Source of the DNA: Nitrososphaerota archaeon
GTDB taxonomy: Archaea; Thermoproteota; Nitrososphaeria; Nitrososphaerales; Gagatemarchaeaceae
DNA length: 19,688 nucleotides
Assembly: GCA_005877225.1 (NCBI GenBank)
Contig: VBPK01000178.1
Location: 1 to 19,688 of the forward strand
Direction of reading: 5' to 3'
Below are positions 1-7,167 of the stretch, in pieces (the stretch's first letter is position 1; the number at the start of each line of letters is the position of its first letter). Both the position numbers and the translations under genes were made by a program. The notes beneath the pieces were generated by a model, which was not told the origin of the DNA, ran no database searches, and saw nothing but the letters and a program-made list of their open reading frames with translations.

Positions 1-251
1 TTCACCGCGCGGGGACCCTCCTTCCCAGCGACCCCGTAGTAGACGCGGGCTTCCTTCCCCGCGCTCACGACCCCGTTCAGCTCAGAGAGTTCTCCCTTCG
101 ACATCAGCTCTCTCAGGGCGAGAAGGGTCGCCTGGTCGAAGACCTCTTCCATCACCTTCCTGTCGTCTGAGTCCTTACGGAGGTACCTGTTGTCCCGCTC
201 GGACTTCAGGAGCCTCTCTCTAAGGCTCGGGCTTTCTTCGTCGTCGGTCAA
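1..251 (-). CDS. rio1: RIO1-family atypical serine/threonine kinase, N-terminal part (cut by window edge)
   Basis: Read on the minus strand, the first 251 bases encode about 83 residues that match the start of a RIO1 kinase. An N-terminal helical part contains VFDQATLLALRELMSKGEL, followed by the ATP-binding flexible-loop motif GVVSAGKEARVYYG, and the window ends inside the codon that should be the catalytic Lys of AVK. RIO1 kinases act in late small-subunit ribosome maturation; this is family knowledge. Catalytic loop and DFD-type metal site lie outside the window. The only usable start in the open frame is TTG at 251-249; an in-frame TGA lies farther upstream, near 338-340. No clear Shine-Dalgarno is visible, so the start is uncertain. 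The gene reads away from the AT-rich region to its right. Confidence 0.85.
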   Translation of the reverse strand, partial: MTDDEESPSLRERLLKSERDNRYLRKDSDDRKVMEEVFDQATLLALRELMSKGELSELNGVVSAGKEARVYYGVAGKEGPRAV

Positions 252-349
252 CGACCGGGCGGTGGAGGGGCGCGGGAAAAAGGATTCTGCTGCCGCGAAC
301 GAGGCTCGAAGCGAGATCCCGACCGCACCGCTAGGGACAATTCACGTGC

Positions 350-508
350 CTAGCGAATGGCAGACTGGCGGTCGCCATCACCGCCTTCAATCTTTTCAAC
401 CTCCGCTATTAACAGGGCAAGCCGCCGATATTTATCACGCCTGAGAGGGTCGACCCCTTGGAGGTTGGCGCCCGTCAGGTCGGCCCCTGAAAGGATTGCG
501 CCCCACAT
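350..508 (-). pseudogene. Pentapeptide-repeat protein fragment, probably decayed
   Basis: A short minus-strand frame from ATG 508-506 to TAG 352-350 encodes 52 residues. It opens with MWGAILSGADLTGANLQGVD, which contains consecutive A(D/N)LxG pentapeptide repeats, and ends in a helical, charged tail. Pentapeptide repeats form right-handed beta-helices and normally occur in long runs, so two or three repeats is far below a functional length. The same frame is open upstream only to a TGA near 558-560. A second minus-strand frame (683-435) overlaps and contains the natural-looking stretch ALVFEAANAKYLIAKTLEL, as if one ancestral reading frame had been broken by an indel. I call it a remnant; a genuine small protein cannot be excluded. 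Confidence 0.4.
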
Positions 509-691
509 CCCAAACCCTATGCGCAAACCGATTGTGTGTTTCTGATAGCCCGTTTCCCATATTCAATTCCAGCGTCTTCGCAATTAGGTACTTCGCGTTG
601 GCAGCTTCGAACACCAGAGCTGGCCTAGAGCTTTTGATCCCAGCCTCTCTAGAAGGTCGAATGTTTGCATCCTTCCTAGTCACAAGGGCTG

Positions 692-946
692 TTAAGGGTA
701 CTGGCGAGTAACGAAGATGGTGAGGCGACTTGTCAGGTTCCTCGAAGCCTCATCGAATCGCTTACCGGTTATCGCCATGTAGTCGAGAACAGCGTTTAGC
801 GTTACCCCCTTTGGTATCTCATCACGAGGAAAGTTAGCCAAGAGTGCCAAGTTGCTCGGGTTGCGGATACGCCGAAGTCGTTCCGACAATTCAATCTTGG
901 ATACATCAAGGGAAGGCTGTCTTGTTTCCACTTTCTGAACTTGCAT
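692..946 (-). CDS. Small hypothetical protein, possibly leaderless
   Basis: An 84-residue protein of unknown function. Its sequence is soluble-looking and mainly helical, with a charged N-terminal half (KIELSERLRRIRNPSNLALL) and no membrane segment, cysteine cluster or motif I recognise. I chose ATG 946-944 because the minus strand carries GTATAAG at 977-971, about 28 bases upstream, the spacing expected of an archaeal TATA box for a leaderless transcript. A GTG at 979 would lie inside that box. Codon use (AAC/AAT, CGT, CTT mixed) is less GC-biased than the neighbouring housekeeping genes, so the gene may be recent or decaying. It sits alone in a gene-poor patch. Confidence 0.45.
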   Translation of the reverse strand: MQVQKVETRQPSLDVSKIELSERLRRIRNPSNLALLANFPRDEIPKGVTLNAVLDYMAITGKRFDEASRNLTSRLTIFVTRQYP

Positions 947-1153
947 GAAGGAAAAAGGTATCGAAGGTAGCTTATACACTCTTGGTAAGATTGTTCTAGA
1001 GACAAGTAGTGCGTTTCGGTCTCCGCAGAGGGTTGCAACTAAGGAAGATCATGGTATTCTTCGATGGATCCCCGTGACCTCACGATTGCTTACTTCCCCT
1101 CCGCTTCCGGGAGAACCAGAGCTGTACGAAATTCTCTAGCGCGGTTTGAGCAG
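947..1153. other. Stretch without a convincing gene
   Basis: Between the small minus-strand gene and the chaperone operon promoter I see no tRNA cloverleaf, no repeat and no protein-like frame. A plus-strand open frame at 945-1139 has no family resemblance, lacks a start context and is probably chance. The only structured element is the TATA-like GTATAAG on the minus strand at 977-971, which serves the gene at 692-946. Confidence 0.5.
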
Positions 1154-1167
1154 CGAAAATCTTAATA
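1154..1167 (+). promoter_or_regulatory. BRE/TATA promoter of the grpE-dnaK-dnaJ operon
   Basis: CGAAAA (BRE-like) at 1154-1159 is followed directly by TCTTAATA at 1160-1167. This is the best archaeal promoter match upstream of grpE. Transcription would start near 1190, giving a short leader before the strong Shine-Dalgarno at 1203. No bacterial CIRCE element or HrcA gene is present. Confidence 0.55.
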
Positions 1168-1202
1168 CGCATAACAACATTTCATTGTATACTGTATTTG
1201 GT

Positions 1203-1210
1203 GAGGTGAT
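1203..1210 (+). promoter_or_regulatory. Perfect Shine-Dalgarno upstream of grpE, with no normal start after it
   Basis: GAGGTGAT is an eight-base match to the complement of the archaeal 16S rRNA 3' end. The overlapping ATG at 1209 leads only to a ten-codon frame ending in TGA. In the grpE frame the codon five bases downstream is ATT (1216). The site therefore bears on where grpE translation begins. Confidence 0.5.
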
Positions 1211-1410
1211 GGCACATTTCAGCGCGAAGACTAATTGAGAGTGGGACGAGCAGAGGTGGCTCCCTCGACCCCGAGAAGCACGAACGACAGCACGAGAGAG
1301 GAGGGGAGGATGAGACATTCCGAGACATAGAGGAGAAGGACGGAACAAGAGGAGACACGGAGATCACCCAGGAGAAGGAGCTTACGAGGCTCATCCAGCA
1401 GCTGAAGAGG

Positions 1411-1917
1411 GTGGTAGACGAGGAGAAGAGGAAGAGCGAGGACTACCTGACCAGGCTGAAGTACCTCCAGGCCGACTTCGAAAATTACAGGAAACGAGTT
1501 GATCGGGAGATTCGGGAGATCGAGGAATTCTCGACGAGCCGCTTTGCCAAGAGGCTCCTTCCCATCCTTGACGAGCTGGACCTCGCCCTAAACTCGGCAG
1601 AGTCGAAATCACCACTGACTGAGGGTGTGAAGATGGTTCGGAAGAACTTGAGCGCGGCTTTCGAAGCAGAGGGTGTCAGGAGGATAGAGGCACTGGGGAA
1701 GCCGTTCGACCCGGCCCTGCACGAGGCGGTCGATAAGGTGCTGGGGAAGCGGAGCGGGGGGGAGGACATTGTGGTCGAGGAGATAAGGAAGGGTTACCTG
1801 TTCAAAGACAAGATCTTGAGGCCCAGCATGGTGAAGGTCGAGGTTGGGATGAAAGGGCAGGCACGGACACCAGAGGAACAGGAGGAAGAAGAGGGGAGGG
1901 AGGGGGGTCTTACATGA
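1411..1917 (+). CDS. grpE: GrpE, nucleotide exchange factor of DnaK
   Basis: GrpE dimers open the DnaK nucleotide pocket and release ADP. The 168-residue form shown has the long N-terminal coiled coil running into LQADFENYRKRVDREIREIE, a middle four-helix region (LLPILDELDLALNSAE), and the C-terminal beta-wing with FDPALHEAV and GYLFKDKILRPSMVKVEVG, the family signature. The annotated start is GTG 1411, the first standard start in frame. The frame, however, stays open back to 1210 and is already GrpE-like (acidic, then ELTRLIQQLKR coiled coil) before 1411, so the true start is probably upstream; see findings. The stop overlaps the dnaK start as ATGA at 1914-1917, indicating translational coupling. 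Identity is certain; the start is not. Confidence 0.93.
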   Translation: MVDEEKRKSEDYLTRLKYLQADFENYRKRVDREIREIEEFSTSRFAKRLLPILDELDLALNSAESKSPLTEGVKMVRKNLSAAFEAEGVRRIEALGKPFDPALHEAVDKVLGKRSGGEDIVVEEIRKGYLFKDKILRPSMVKVEVGMKGQARTPEEQEEEEGREGGLT

Positions 1918-3824
1918 GCGGCAGCCCTTCATCAGCGGGCAGAGAGAAGATTGTCGGCATAGACCTCGGAACGACCAACTCCGCCGCAGCTATCCTGGAG
2001 GCAGGGAGGCCCGTCGTAATCCCCAGCGCGGAGGGGCCGACGGCTTCGGGGAAGATGTTCCCTTCGGTGGTCGCCTTCACTCAAGAGGGGCAGCTCCTCG
2101 TGGGCGAATCGGCCAAGAGGCAAGTCGTTACCAACCCAGAAGGCACGATCTTCGAGATAAAGAGGAAGATGGGGACAGACTACAAGGTCAACGCCTTCGG
2201 TAAAGAGTACACGCCGCAGCTGATCAGCTCCTTCATCCTTCAGAAGATCAAGAAGGACGCGGAGAACTTCCTCGGCTTCACGATAAAGAAGGCAGTGATA
2301 ACCGCCCCGGCCCACTTCAACGACAATCAGAGGCAGGCCACCAAGGACGCGGGGGAGATAGCAGGGCTGGAGGTAGTGAGGATAATCAACGAGCCGACGG
2401 CCGCCTCTCTGGCGTACGGGCTGGACAAGCTGGAGAAGCAGATGAAGATTCTCGTCTTCAGCTTTGGGGGGGGAACCCACGACGTCACCGTGATGGATTT
2501 TGGACAGGGGGTCTTTCAAGTCCTTGCGACGAGCGGAGACACTCAGACCGGCGGGGCCGACGTGGACTACGCGATCGTCGACCTCCTCCTCAATGATTTC
2601 AAGAGCAAGACGAGGATCGACCTGCGCGGCGACAGGACCGCGATGGCGCGTCTGAAGGAGGCGGCGGAGAAGGCGAAGATAGAGCTCTCCAATCTGGTCT
2701 CGACCGAGATAGACCTCCCCTTCATGGCCAGCGACGCGAGTGGGACGAAGAACCTTCACTACGTCCTCTCGAGGTCCAAGCTGGAGGAGCTGGCGCGCCC
2801 GATAGTCGAGAGGGCGAGAGAGCCGATCCTGCGAGTGATACAGGATGCCAAGCTTACCCCGAAGGACATTGACAAGGTGATTCTCATCGGAGGGATGACA
2901 CGGATGCCCCTGGTGAGAAAGTTCGTCGAGGAGACCATCGGGAAGCCGGCCGAGAGAGGGGTTGACCCGATGGAAGCGGTGGCGATCGGGGCCGCGATAC
3001 AGGGGGCGGTCCTCGCCGGAGAAGTGAAAGATATCCTCCTCCTCGACGTTACACCCCTTTCACTGGGGGTTGAAACGTTGGGTGGCATCGCGACTAGAAT
3101 CATCGAGAAGAACACCACGATCCCCACCAAGAAGAGTCAGGTCTTCAGCACAGCCGCCGATTTTCAGACGGCCGTCACCATCCACGTCGTGCAGGGGGAG
3201 AGGCCGATGGCGGCGGACAACATGTCCCTGGGGATGTTCAACCTCACCGGGCTTCCTCCAGCACCGAGGGGTGTGCCCCAGATTGAGGTCACCTACGACA
3301 TAGACGCGAACGGCATAATCAACGTCTCGGCGAAAGACCTGGGGACTGGGAAGGAGGCAAAGATCACCATCACCGCCTCCACCAAGCTCTCGAAGGGAGA
3401 GAAGGAGAGGATGACGAGGGAGGCGGAGCAGTTTGCTGAGCAGGACAGGAAGAGGAAGGAGGAGGTGGAGCTGCGAAACGAGGCCGACTCGAATATCTAT
3501 ACGGCGGAGCAGACCAAGAAACAGCTCGAGGGGAAGATCGGTCAGCAGGAGAAGGATAAGATCGACGCCGCGGTTCAGGAGCTGAAGAAGACGCTCGAGG
3601 GGAAGGATGTCTCCGAGATAAGGTCGAGGAACGAGGCCTTGAAGGGGGTTCTTCAGGAGATGGGCAGTAAGATCTATCAACAGCAGCAACAGCAGCAACA
3701 GCAACAGCAGCAAGCCACCCAGCAGCAGGCGACAGGAGGAGGGTCTTCGCGGGGGGGAGCCCAGCCTGAAGGGAAGGTCGTCGACGCAGACTACAAGGTA
3801 GTCGACGATGACGGGAAGAGGTAG
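1914..3824 (+). CDS. dnaK: DnaK (Hsp70) chaperone
   Basis: A complete 636-residue Hsp70. The ATPase domain shows phosphate-1 motif IDLGTTNS (Asp17), Lys68 in AKRQ, and RIINEPTAASLAYG (Glu160). The phosphate-2 motif is unusual: SFGGGTHD at 183-190, where nearly all Hsp70s have DLGGGTFD, so the first Asp is Ser183; Asp190 is kept. The short segment around residue 80-100 lacks the insert typical of Gram-negative DnaK, as in Gram-positive and archaeal versions. The linker (DILLLDVTPLSLGVE) and substrate-binding beta domain are normal. A helical lid follows, then a 12-glutamine run and a Gly/Ser-rich tail ending VVDADYKVVDDDGKR. It is the second gene of the grpE-dnaK-dnaJ operon, which archaea are generally held to have gained from bacteria. 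Confidence 0.97.
   Translation: MSGSPSSAGREKIVGIDLGTTNSAAAILEAGRPVVIPSAEGPTASGKMFPSVVAFTQEGQLLVGESAKRQVVTNPEGTIFEIKRKMGTDYKVNAFGKEYTPQLISSFILQKIKKDAENFLGFTIKKAVITAPAHFNDNQRQATKDAGEIAGLEVVRIINEPTAASLAYGLDKLEKQMKILVFSFGGGTHDVTVMDFGQGVFQVLATSGDTQTGGADVDYAIVDLLLNDFKSKTRIDLRGDRTAMARLKEAAEKAKIELSNLVSTEIDLPFMASDASGTKNLHYVLSRSKLEELARPIVERAREPILRVIQDAKLTPKDIDKVILIGGMTRMPLVRKFVEETIGKPAERGVDPMEAVAIGAAIQGAVLAGEVKDILLLDVTPLSLGVETLGGIATRIIEKNTTIPTKKSQVFSTAADFQTAVTIHVVQGERPMAADNMSLGMFNLTGLPPAPRGVPQIEVTYDIDANGIINVSAKDLGTGKEAKITITASTKLSKGEKERMTREAEQFAEQDRKRKEEVELRNEADSNIYTAEQTKKQLEGKIGQQEKDKIDAAVQELKKTLEGKDVSEIRSRNEALKGVLQEMGSKIYQQQQQQQQQQQQATQQQATGGGSSRGGAQPEGKVVDADYKVVDDDGKR
3678..3713 (+). repeat. Twelve-codon polyglutamine tract in the DnaK C-terminal tail
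   Basis: Twelve consecutive Gln codons, followed by Ala-Thr and three more Gln. CAA and CAG are interspersed, so this is not a pure trinucleotide run. It lies between the helical lid and the acidic C-terminus, a region normally disordered and variable in DnaK. Confidence 0.9.
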
Positions 3825-3841
3825 AGCGAGGCTGACCCCTG

Positions 3842-4933
3842 ATGAGCGACTCCAAGCGCGACTACTACCAGATTCTGGAAGTCCCTCGCGACTCGAAGCT
3901 TGACGAGATAAAGAACGCCTACAGAAAGCTCGCCCTGAAGTACCATCCTGACAGGAACAAGTCGCCCGAGGCGGAGGGGAAGTTCAAGGAGCTCTCGGAA
4001 GCGTACGCGGTCCTCTCGGACGACGAGAAGAGGAAGCAGTACGACGCGTACGGGAGGGAGGGTGTCTACCAGAGGTATGGGCCTGAGGACATCTTCAGGG
4101 GAGCGAATTTCTCGGAGATCTTCCGCGACCTCGGATTCGGGTTCGGCTTCGATGACGTCTTCTCCCAGTTCTTCGGAGGGGGGAGGGCGGCGGGGCCGCG
4201 GAAAGGAGGAGACCTCACCTACCATCTCGAGCTTGGGCTTGAAGACGTCCTACAGGACGTAACGAAGGAGATTGAGGTCCCGAGGACAGAGATCTGTGGG
4301 ACTTGCGGGGGCAGCGGCGCGAGGCCCGGAACCTCGACGAAGAAATGCGATGTCTGCGGCGGTTCGGGGGAGGTACAGAGGGTCCAGAGCACCGGCTTCG
4401 CGAGGCTGATTCGGGTGACGACATGCAACAAGTGCGGCGGGAGGGGATACCTCATCGAGTCTCCGTGCAGGGAGTGCAAGGGGAACGGAACGGTTCAGAA
4501 GACGAGGAGGATAAGAGTCGTGATACCCGCGGGCGTGGACGACGGGCACACGCTTCGCCTCCGAGGTGAGGGCGAGGCCGGGGAGAATGGCGTGCAGCCG
4601 GGAGACCTCTACGTCGTGATCAACACGAGGCCGCACCCAGTCTTCGCCCGAAGAGAGGCGGACGTCTACGTGGAGACGAAGATAGGGATCGCGGAGGCGA
4701 CTCTCGGGGCAGACGCCAGGGTGCCCACCCTCTACGGAGATGTGGAGCTGACGATACCCTCGGGCACGCAACCGGGGACCATCTTCAAGATCAAGGGGAA
4801 GGGGCTACCGCGGCTCAACTCATGGGGAAAGGGCGATGAGTACGTGAAGTTGAACGTAGTCGTCCCCAAAGGTCTCTCGAGCCGCCAGAGGGAGCTACTG
4901 AAGAAGTTCAACGAGGAAGAACAGAGGGGCTGA
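3842..4933 (+). CDS. dnaJ: DnaJ (type I Hsp40) co-chaperone
   Basis: A full-length 363-residue DnaJ that delivers substrates to DnaK and stimulates its ATPase. The J domain (about residues 5-70) has the essential HPD at 35-37. A Gly/Phe region follows (FGFGFDDVFSQFFGGG). Four CxxCxGxG zinc repeats start at Cys152, Cys169, Cys195 and Cys209. The C-terminal peptide-binding domains are intact (GDLYVVINTRPHPVF, PTLYGDVELTIPSGTQPG). Start ATG 3842 lies 17 bases after the dnaK stop, consistent with one transcript. An intact HPD implies the partner DnaK, despite its altered phosphate-2 motif, is still J-protein regulated (inference). Confidence 0.97.
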   Translation: MSDSKRDYYQILEVPRDSKLDEIKNAYRKLALKYHPDRNKSPEAEGKFKELSEAYAVLSDDEKRKQYDAYGREGVYQRYGPEDIFRGANFSEIFRDLGFGFGFDDVFSQFFGGGRAAGPRKGGDLTYHLELGLEDVLQDVTKEIEVPRTEICGTCGGSGARPGTSTKKCDVCGGSGEVQRVQSTGFARLIRVTTCNKCGGRGYLIESPCRECKGNGTVQKTRRIRVVIPAGVDDGHTLRLRGEGEAGENGVQPGDLYVVINTRPHPVFARREADVYVETKIGIAEATLGADARVPTLYGDVELTIPSGTQPGTIFKIKGKGLPRLNSWGKGDEYVKLNVVVPKGLSSRQRELLKKFNEEEQRG

Positions 4934-4939
4934 TTAGCT

Positions 4940-5239
4940 CTAGAACTTGTAGATCATAAGGAAGGGAACCTTCTCGATCTCGCGGACCGCCTCCTTTGCT
5001 CCGAGTTCGTTGGCTATCGCCAGGTTGACGGCCCGTCTCCCTGCGAGGTTCACCATCGAGCAGACCTTCATGAGTCTGAGCGCCTCCCTATAGTCGACTA
5101 TCTCGCCGTAGAAGAAATCCGGGGAGATGTGCATCTTCAGCCTTCCTTCGGTCACTGTCTTTCCGATCAGCTCTTCGTCGCAGATGCTTACGAGCGTACT
5201 CCCCTTGTAGTCTGCGGTCCTGATGGAGAAGCCGTCCAA
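4940..5239 (-). CDS. DUF424 family archaeal protein
   Basis: A 99-residue protein matching the archaeal DUF424 family: SICDEELIGKTVTEGRLKMHISPDFFYGE, a central helix, then VNLAGRRAVNLAIANELG and a hydrophobic C-terminal strand. Its biochemical role is not established. The family commonly sits beside the aIF2-beta gene, as here, where its TTG start (5239-5237) follows the aIF2-beta stop after a single base. This tight coupling supports a link to translation initiation, which remains inference. It is convergent with dnaJ, with 6 bases between the stops. Confidence 0.85.
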   Translation of the reverse strand: MDGFSIRTADYKGSTLVSICDEELIGKTVTEGRLKMHISPDFFYGEIVDYREALRLMKVCSMVNLAGRRAVNLAIANELGAKEAVREIEKVPFLMIYKF

Positions 5240-5240
5240 G

Positions 5241-5657
5241 TCAGACTACCTTGGAGACGGAGCGAGCACCGCACGCCTCGCAGACCATGAACAGGAGGCG
5301 CTTCACCTTCTCCAGGTGGGTATCGGGGCTCCCACAGACGGGGCAGATGACGCCGTCTTTCATGTACCTCTGGATCAGCTGAGAAAATGACTCTTTGTCC
5401 TTCCTGCCGATGAAGATCGCACGCTCGCCGTCGAGGGAGGCCGCGGTAGCCAGCTCCTTGGCCATGTACATCAGGAGCCTGTTGGGGTCTCTTCTAAGGA
5501 GCTTCGGGAACTCCGCGTAGTTCCTGAATATCGTCTTGTTCCCGACCCACAATACCCCCGGCTCAGGCAGCTCGAGGCGATTCACGTTCGCCTTCTTCGA
5601 TTCCTTCTCAAGGATGCTCCTCGCTCTCGAGAGAAGCTCCTGGTACGGGAGTGTCAT
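5241..5657 (-). CDS. Translation initiation factor aIF2 subunit beta
   Basis: Archaeal IF2 beta joins alpha and gamma to carry initiator Met-tRNA to the small subunit. The 138-residue form from ATG 5657 starts MTLPYQELLSRARSILE, the N-terminal helix that contacts gamma. It continues through the alpha-beta core (KTIFRNYAEFPKLLRRDPNRLLMYMAKEL) to a C-terminal zinc ribbon with Cys105-x2-Cys108 and Cys126-x2-Cys129. The frame is open to ATG 5732, but those extra 25 residues do not resemble the family, and an AT-rich GAAATACC on the minus strand lies about 27 bases before 5657, so I prefer the shorter, leaderless start. Cotranscribed with the DUF424 gene. Confidence 0.93.
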   Translation of the reverse strand: MTLPYQELLSRARSILEKESKKANVNRLELPEPGVLWVGNKTIFRNYAEFPKLLRRDPNRLLMYMAKELATAASLDGERAIFIGRKDKESFSQLIQRYMKDGVICPVCGSPDTHLEKVKRLLFMVCEACGARSVSKVV

Positions 5658-5786
5658 GGTCGTATTGAAGCGTTCTTGGTATTTCAACTCTTCGAAGATT
5701 GTTACTGAAATGTCAGTCGGAGTCGTCCTCACGCCGGGGGACTGATGAGCCTAGCGAGGGGAAGGGCAGCCTACGGCGAGAGATTG

Positions 5787-5794
5787 TTTTAAAA
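5787..5794 (+). promoter_or_regulatory. TATA box of the nucleoside salvage operon
   Basis: TTTTAAAA is centred about 27 bases before the GTG start at 5817, the spacing expected for a leaderless or nearly leaderless archaeal mRNA. No Shine-Dalgarno is visible before the GTG. Confidence 0.65.
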
Positions 5795-5816
5795 GTGAAA
5801 ACACAGAAGGGCAAAC

Positions 5817-6626
5817 GTGAAGCTCAGGGCCCAAATCGGGGTCTTCGGCGGTTCCGGCTTCTACACCTTCTTCAAAAGGGCGGAGGGAGTCACAGTAGAG
5901 ACGCCTTACGGTCTTCCGAGCGCGCCCGTGACAGTCTCCACGATAGCAGGAAAGAGTGTCGCGTTCTTGCCCAGACACGGAGTCCACCACGAGTATCCCC
6001 CGCACATGGTCCCCTATCGCGCAAACCTCTGGGCGTTTCAGGAGCTCGCCGTGACCCGTGTCATCGGCCCTTCTGCGGTCGGGTCGCTGAAACCCGAGGC
6101 AAAGCCCGGCGACCTCGTCTTCTGCGACCAGTTCGTCAACTTTACGAACGGGAGGAGGGATACATTCTACGACGGGCCTCAGACGACTCACATCGGACTG
6201 GCCGACCCCTACTGTCCTGAGCTTAGAAGAGTAGGGCTGCAGGCCGCGAAGAGGCTAGGGATCAAGGCGCACACGAGGGGGACGGTTGTCGTGATCCAGG
6301 GCCCGAGGTTCTCGACAAGGTCGGAGAGCAAGTTCTTCCGGTCTCAGGGATGGGACGTGATCAATATGACTCAGTACCCCGAGGTCGCCCTCGCGAGGGA
6401 ACTCGAGATGTGCTACCTGAACATCTCGGTCGTCACCGACTATGACGTCGGATTGGAGGGTGACCCGGATGTCAAGCCCGTCGCCCATGAGGAGGTAATC
6501 AAGGTCTTCAACGAAAACGTCGAGAAGCTGAGGAACCTCGTCTCTGAGATAGTGAAGATGACCCCCGTGAAGAGAGGTTGCGACTGCGGGAGGGCGCTGG
6601 AGGGTGCGAGGCTGAGCGCCAAGTGA
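5817..6626 (+). CDS. mtnP: S-methyl-5'-thioadenosine phosphorylase (MTAP)
   Basis: Cleaves 5'-methylthioadenosine with phosphate to adenine and 5-methylthioribose-1-phosphate. The 269 residues show the PNP/MTAP family-2 fold: phosphate-binding GVFGGSGFY (8-16), LPRHGVHHEYPPH (51-63), GPSAVGSLKPE, the ribose site methionine in NMTQYPEVALARE, and TDYD at 207-210. Asp208 and Asp210 correspond to the aspartates that select a 6-amino purine in human MTAP, so adenine specificity is well supported. A C-terminal CDC pair (Cys255/Cys257) resembles the CxC motif of heat-stable archaeal MTAP/PNP enzymes. Start is GTG 5817, behind a TATA box. The stop overlaps the apt start (GTGA, 6623-6626), so this is the first gene of a coupled operon. 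Confidence 0.93.
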   Translation: MKLRAQIGVFGGSGFYTFFKRAEGVTVETPYGLPSAPVTVSTIAGKSVAFLPRHGVHHEYPPHMVPYRANLWAFQELAVTRVIGPSAVGSLKPEAKPGDLVFCDQFVNFTNGRRDTFYDGPQTTHIGLADPYCPELRRVGLQAAKRLGIKAHTRGTVVVIQGPRFSTRSESKFFRSQGWDVINMTQYPEVALARELEMCYLNISVVTDYDVGLEGDPDVKPVAHEEVIKVFNENVEKLRNLVSEIVKMTPVKRGCDCGRALEGARLSAK

Positions 6627-7162
6627 GCGCGGCAGCTGAGCTGAAGGCTGCGATAAGGAGCATCCCGGACTATCCGAAGAAGGGGATTGTATTCAGAGAC
6701 CTGACGACCATCTGGAAGGATGGGAAGCTGATGAAGATGACCACGGACCTGCTCTACGAGCGGTACAGAGGGAGAGGGATCGACAAGATCTTGGGAATAG
6801 AAGCGAGGGGGTTCATAGTCGGCGCTCCACTCGCCGACAGGCTCGCGGTCGGATTCGTGCCAGCCAGGAAGCTCGGGAAGCTGCCCTCGAAGAAACTCAC
6901 CATGGAGTACCAGCTGGAGTACGGAAGACAGGGCTTGGAAGTTCACAGAGATTCGATAAGCCGGGGCGAGAGAGTGTTAATCGTGGATGACCTCCTGGCG
7001 ACGGGTGGGACCTCCTCTGCTGCAGTGAAACTAGTCGAAAGACTCGGCGGGAGGGTGGATGGATTCGCCTTCATCGTCGAGCTCGCCTTCCTCGGCGGGA
7101 GGAGGAAGCTGAAGGGCTACGACGTCTACTCCATCGTCACCTACCACTCGGAACAGGACTGA
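6623..7162 (+). CDS. apt: Adenine phosphoribosyltransferase
   Basis: Converts adenine and PRPP to AMP, so it consumes the adenine made by the preceding MTAP. The 179-residue form shows AAIRSIPDYPKKGIVFRDLT at the N-terminus, the adenine/hood motif IEARGFIVGAPLA, the flexible-loop region (TMEYQLEYG) and the PRPP-binding loop VLIVDDLLATGGT. The frame is open upstream of 6623, but the GTG at 6623-6625 overlaps the mtnP stop as GTGA and gives exactly the family N-terminus, so I use it. This is one of the smaller, bacterial/archaeal-type APRTs. The next gene begins 5 bases after the stop. Confidence 0.94.
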   Translation: MSAAAELKAAIRSIPDYPKKGIVFRDLTTIWKDGKLMKMTTDLLYERYRGRGIDKILGIEARGFIVGAPLADRLAVGFVPARKLGKLPSKKLTMEYQLEYGRQGLEVHRDSISRGERVLIVDDLLATGGTSSAAVKLVERLGGRVDGFAFIVELAFLGGRRKLKGYDVYSIVTYHSEQD

Positions 7163-7167
7163 TTGAC

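Noticed and set aside
945..1139. 64-codon plus-strand frame before the chaperone promoter
   Set aside because: No start context, no protein-family resemblance, and it overlaps the TATA box of the opposite-strand small gene.
1080..1145. Possible tRNA-like sequence (GGGAGAACCAGAGC)
   Set aside because: No T-arm consensus (GGTTCGA), no acceptor stem pairing and no anticodon arm could be found.
1932..2759. 275-codon open frame antisense to dnaK
   Set aside because: Composition is typical of the reverse of GC-rich coding sequence, and the sense strand is unmistakably DnaK. Other long antisense frames (3060-3713, 9999-10859) were rejected for the same reason.
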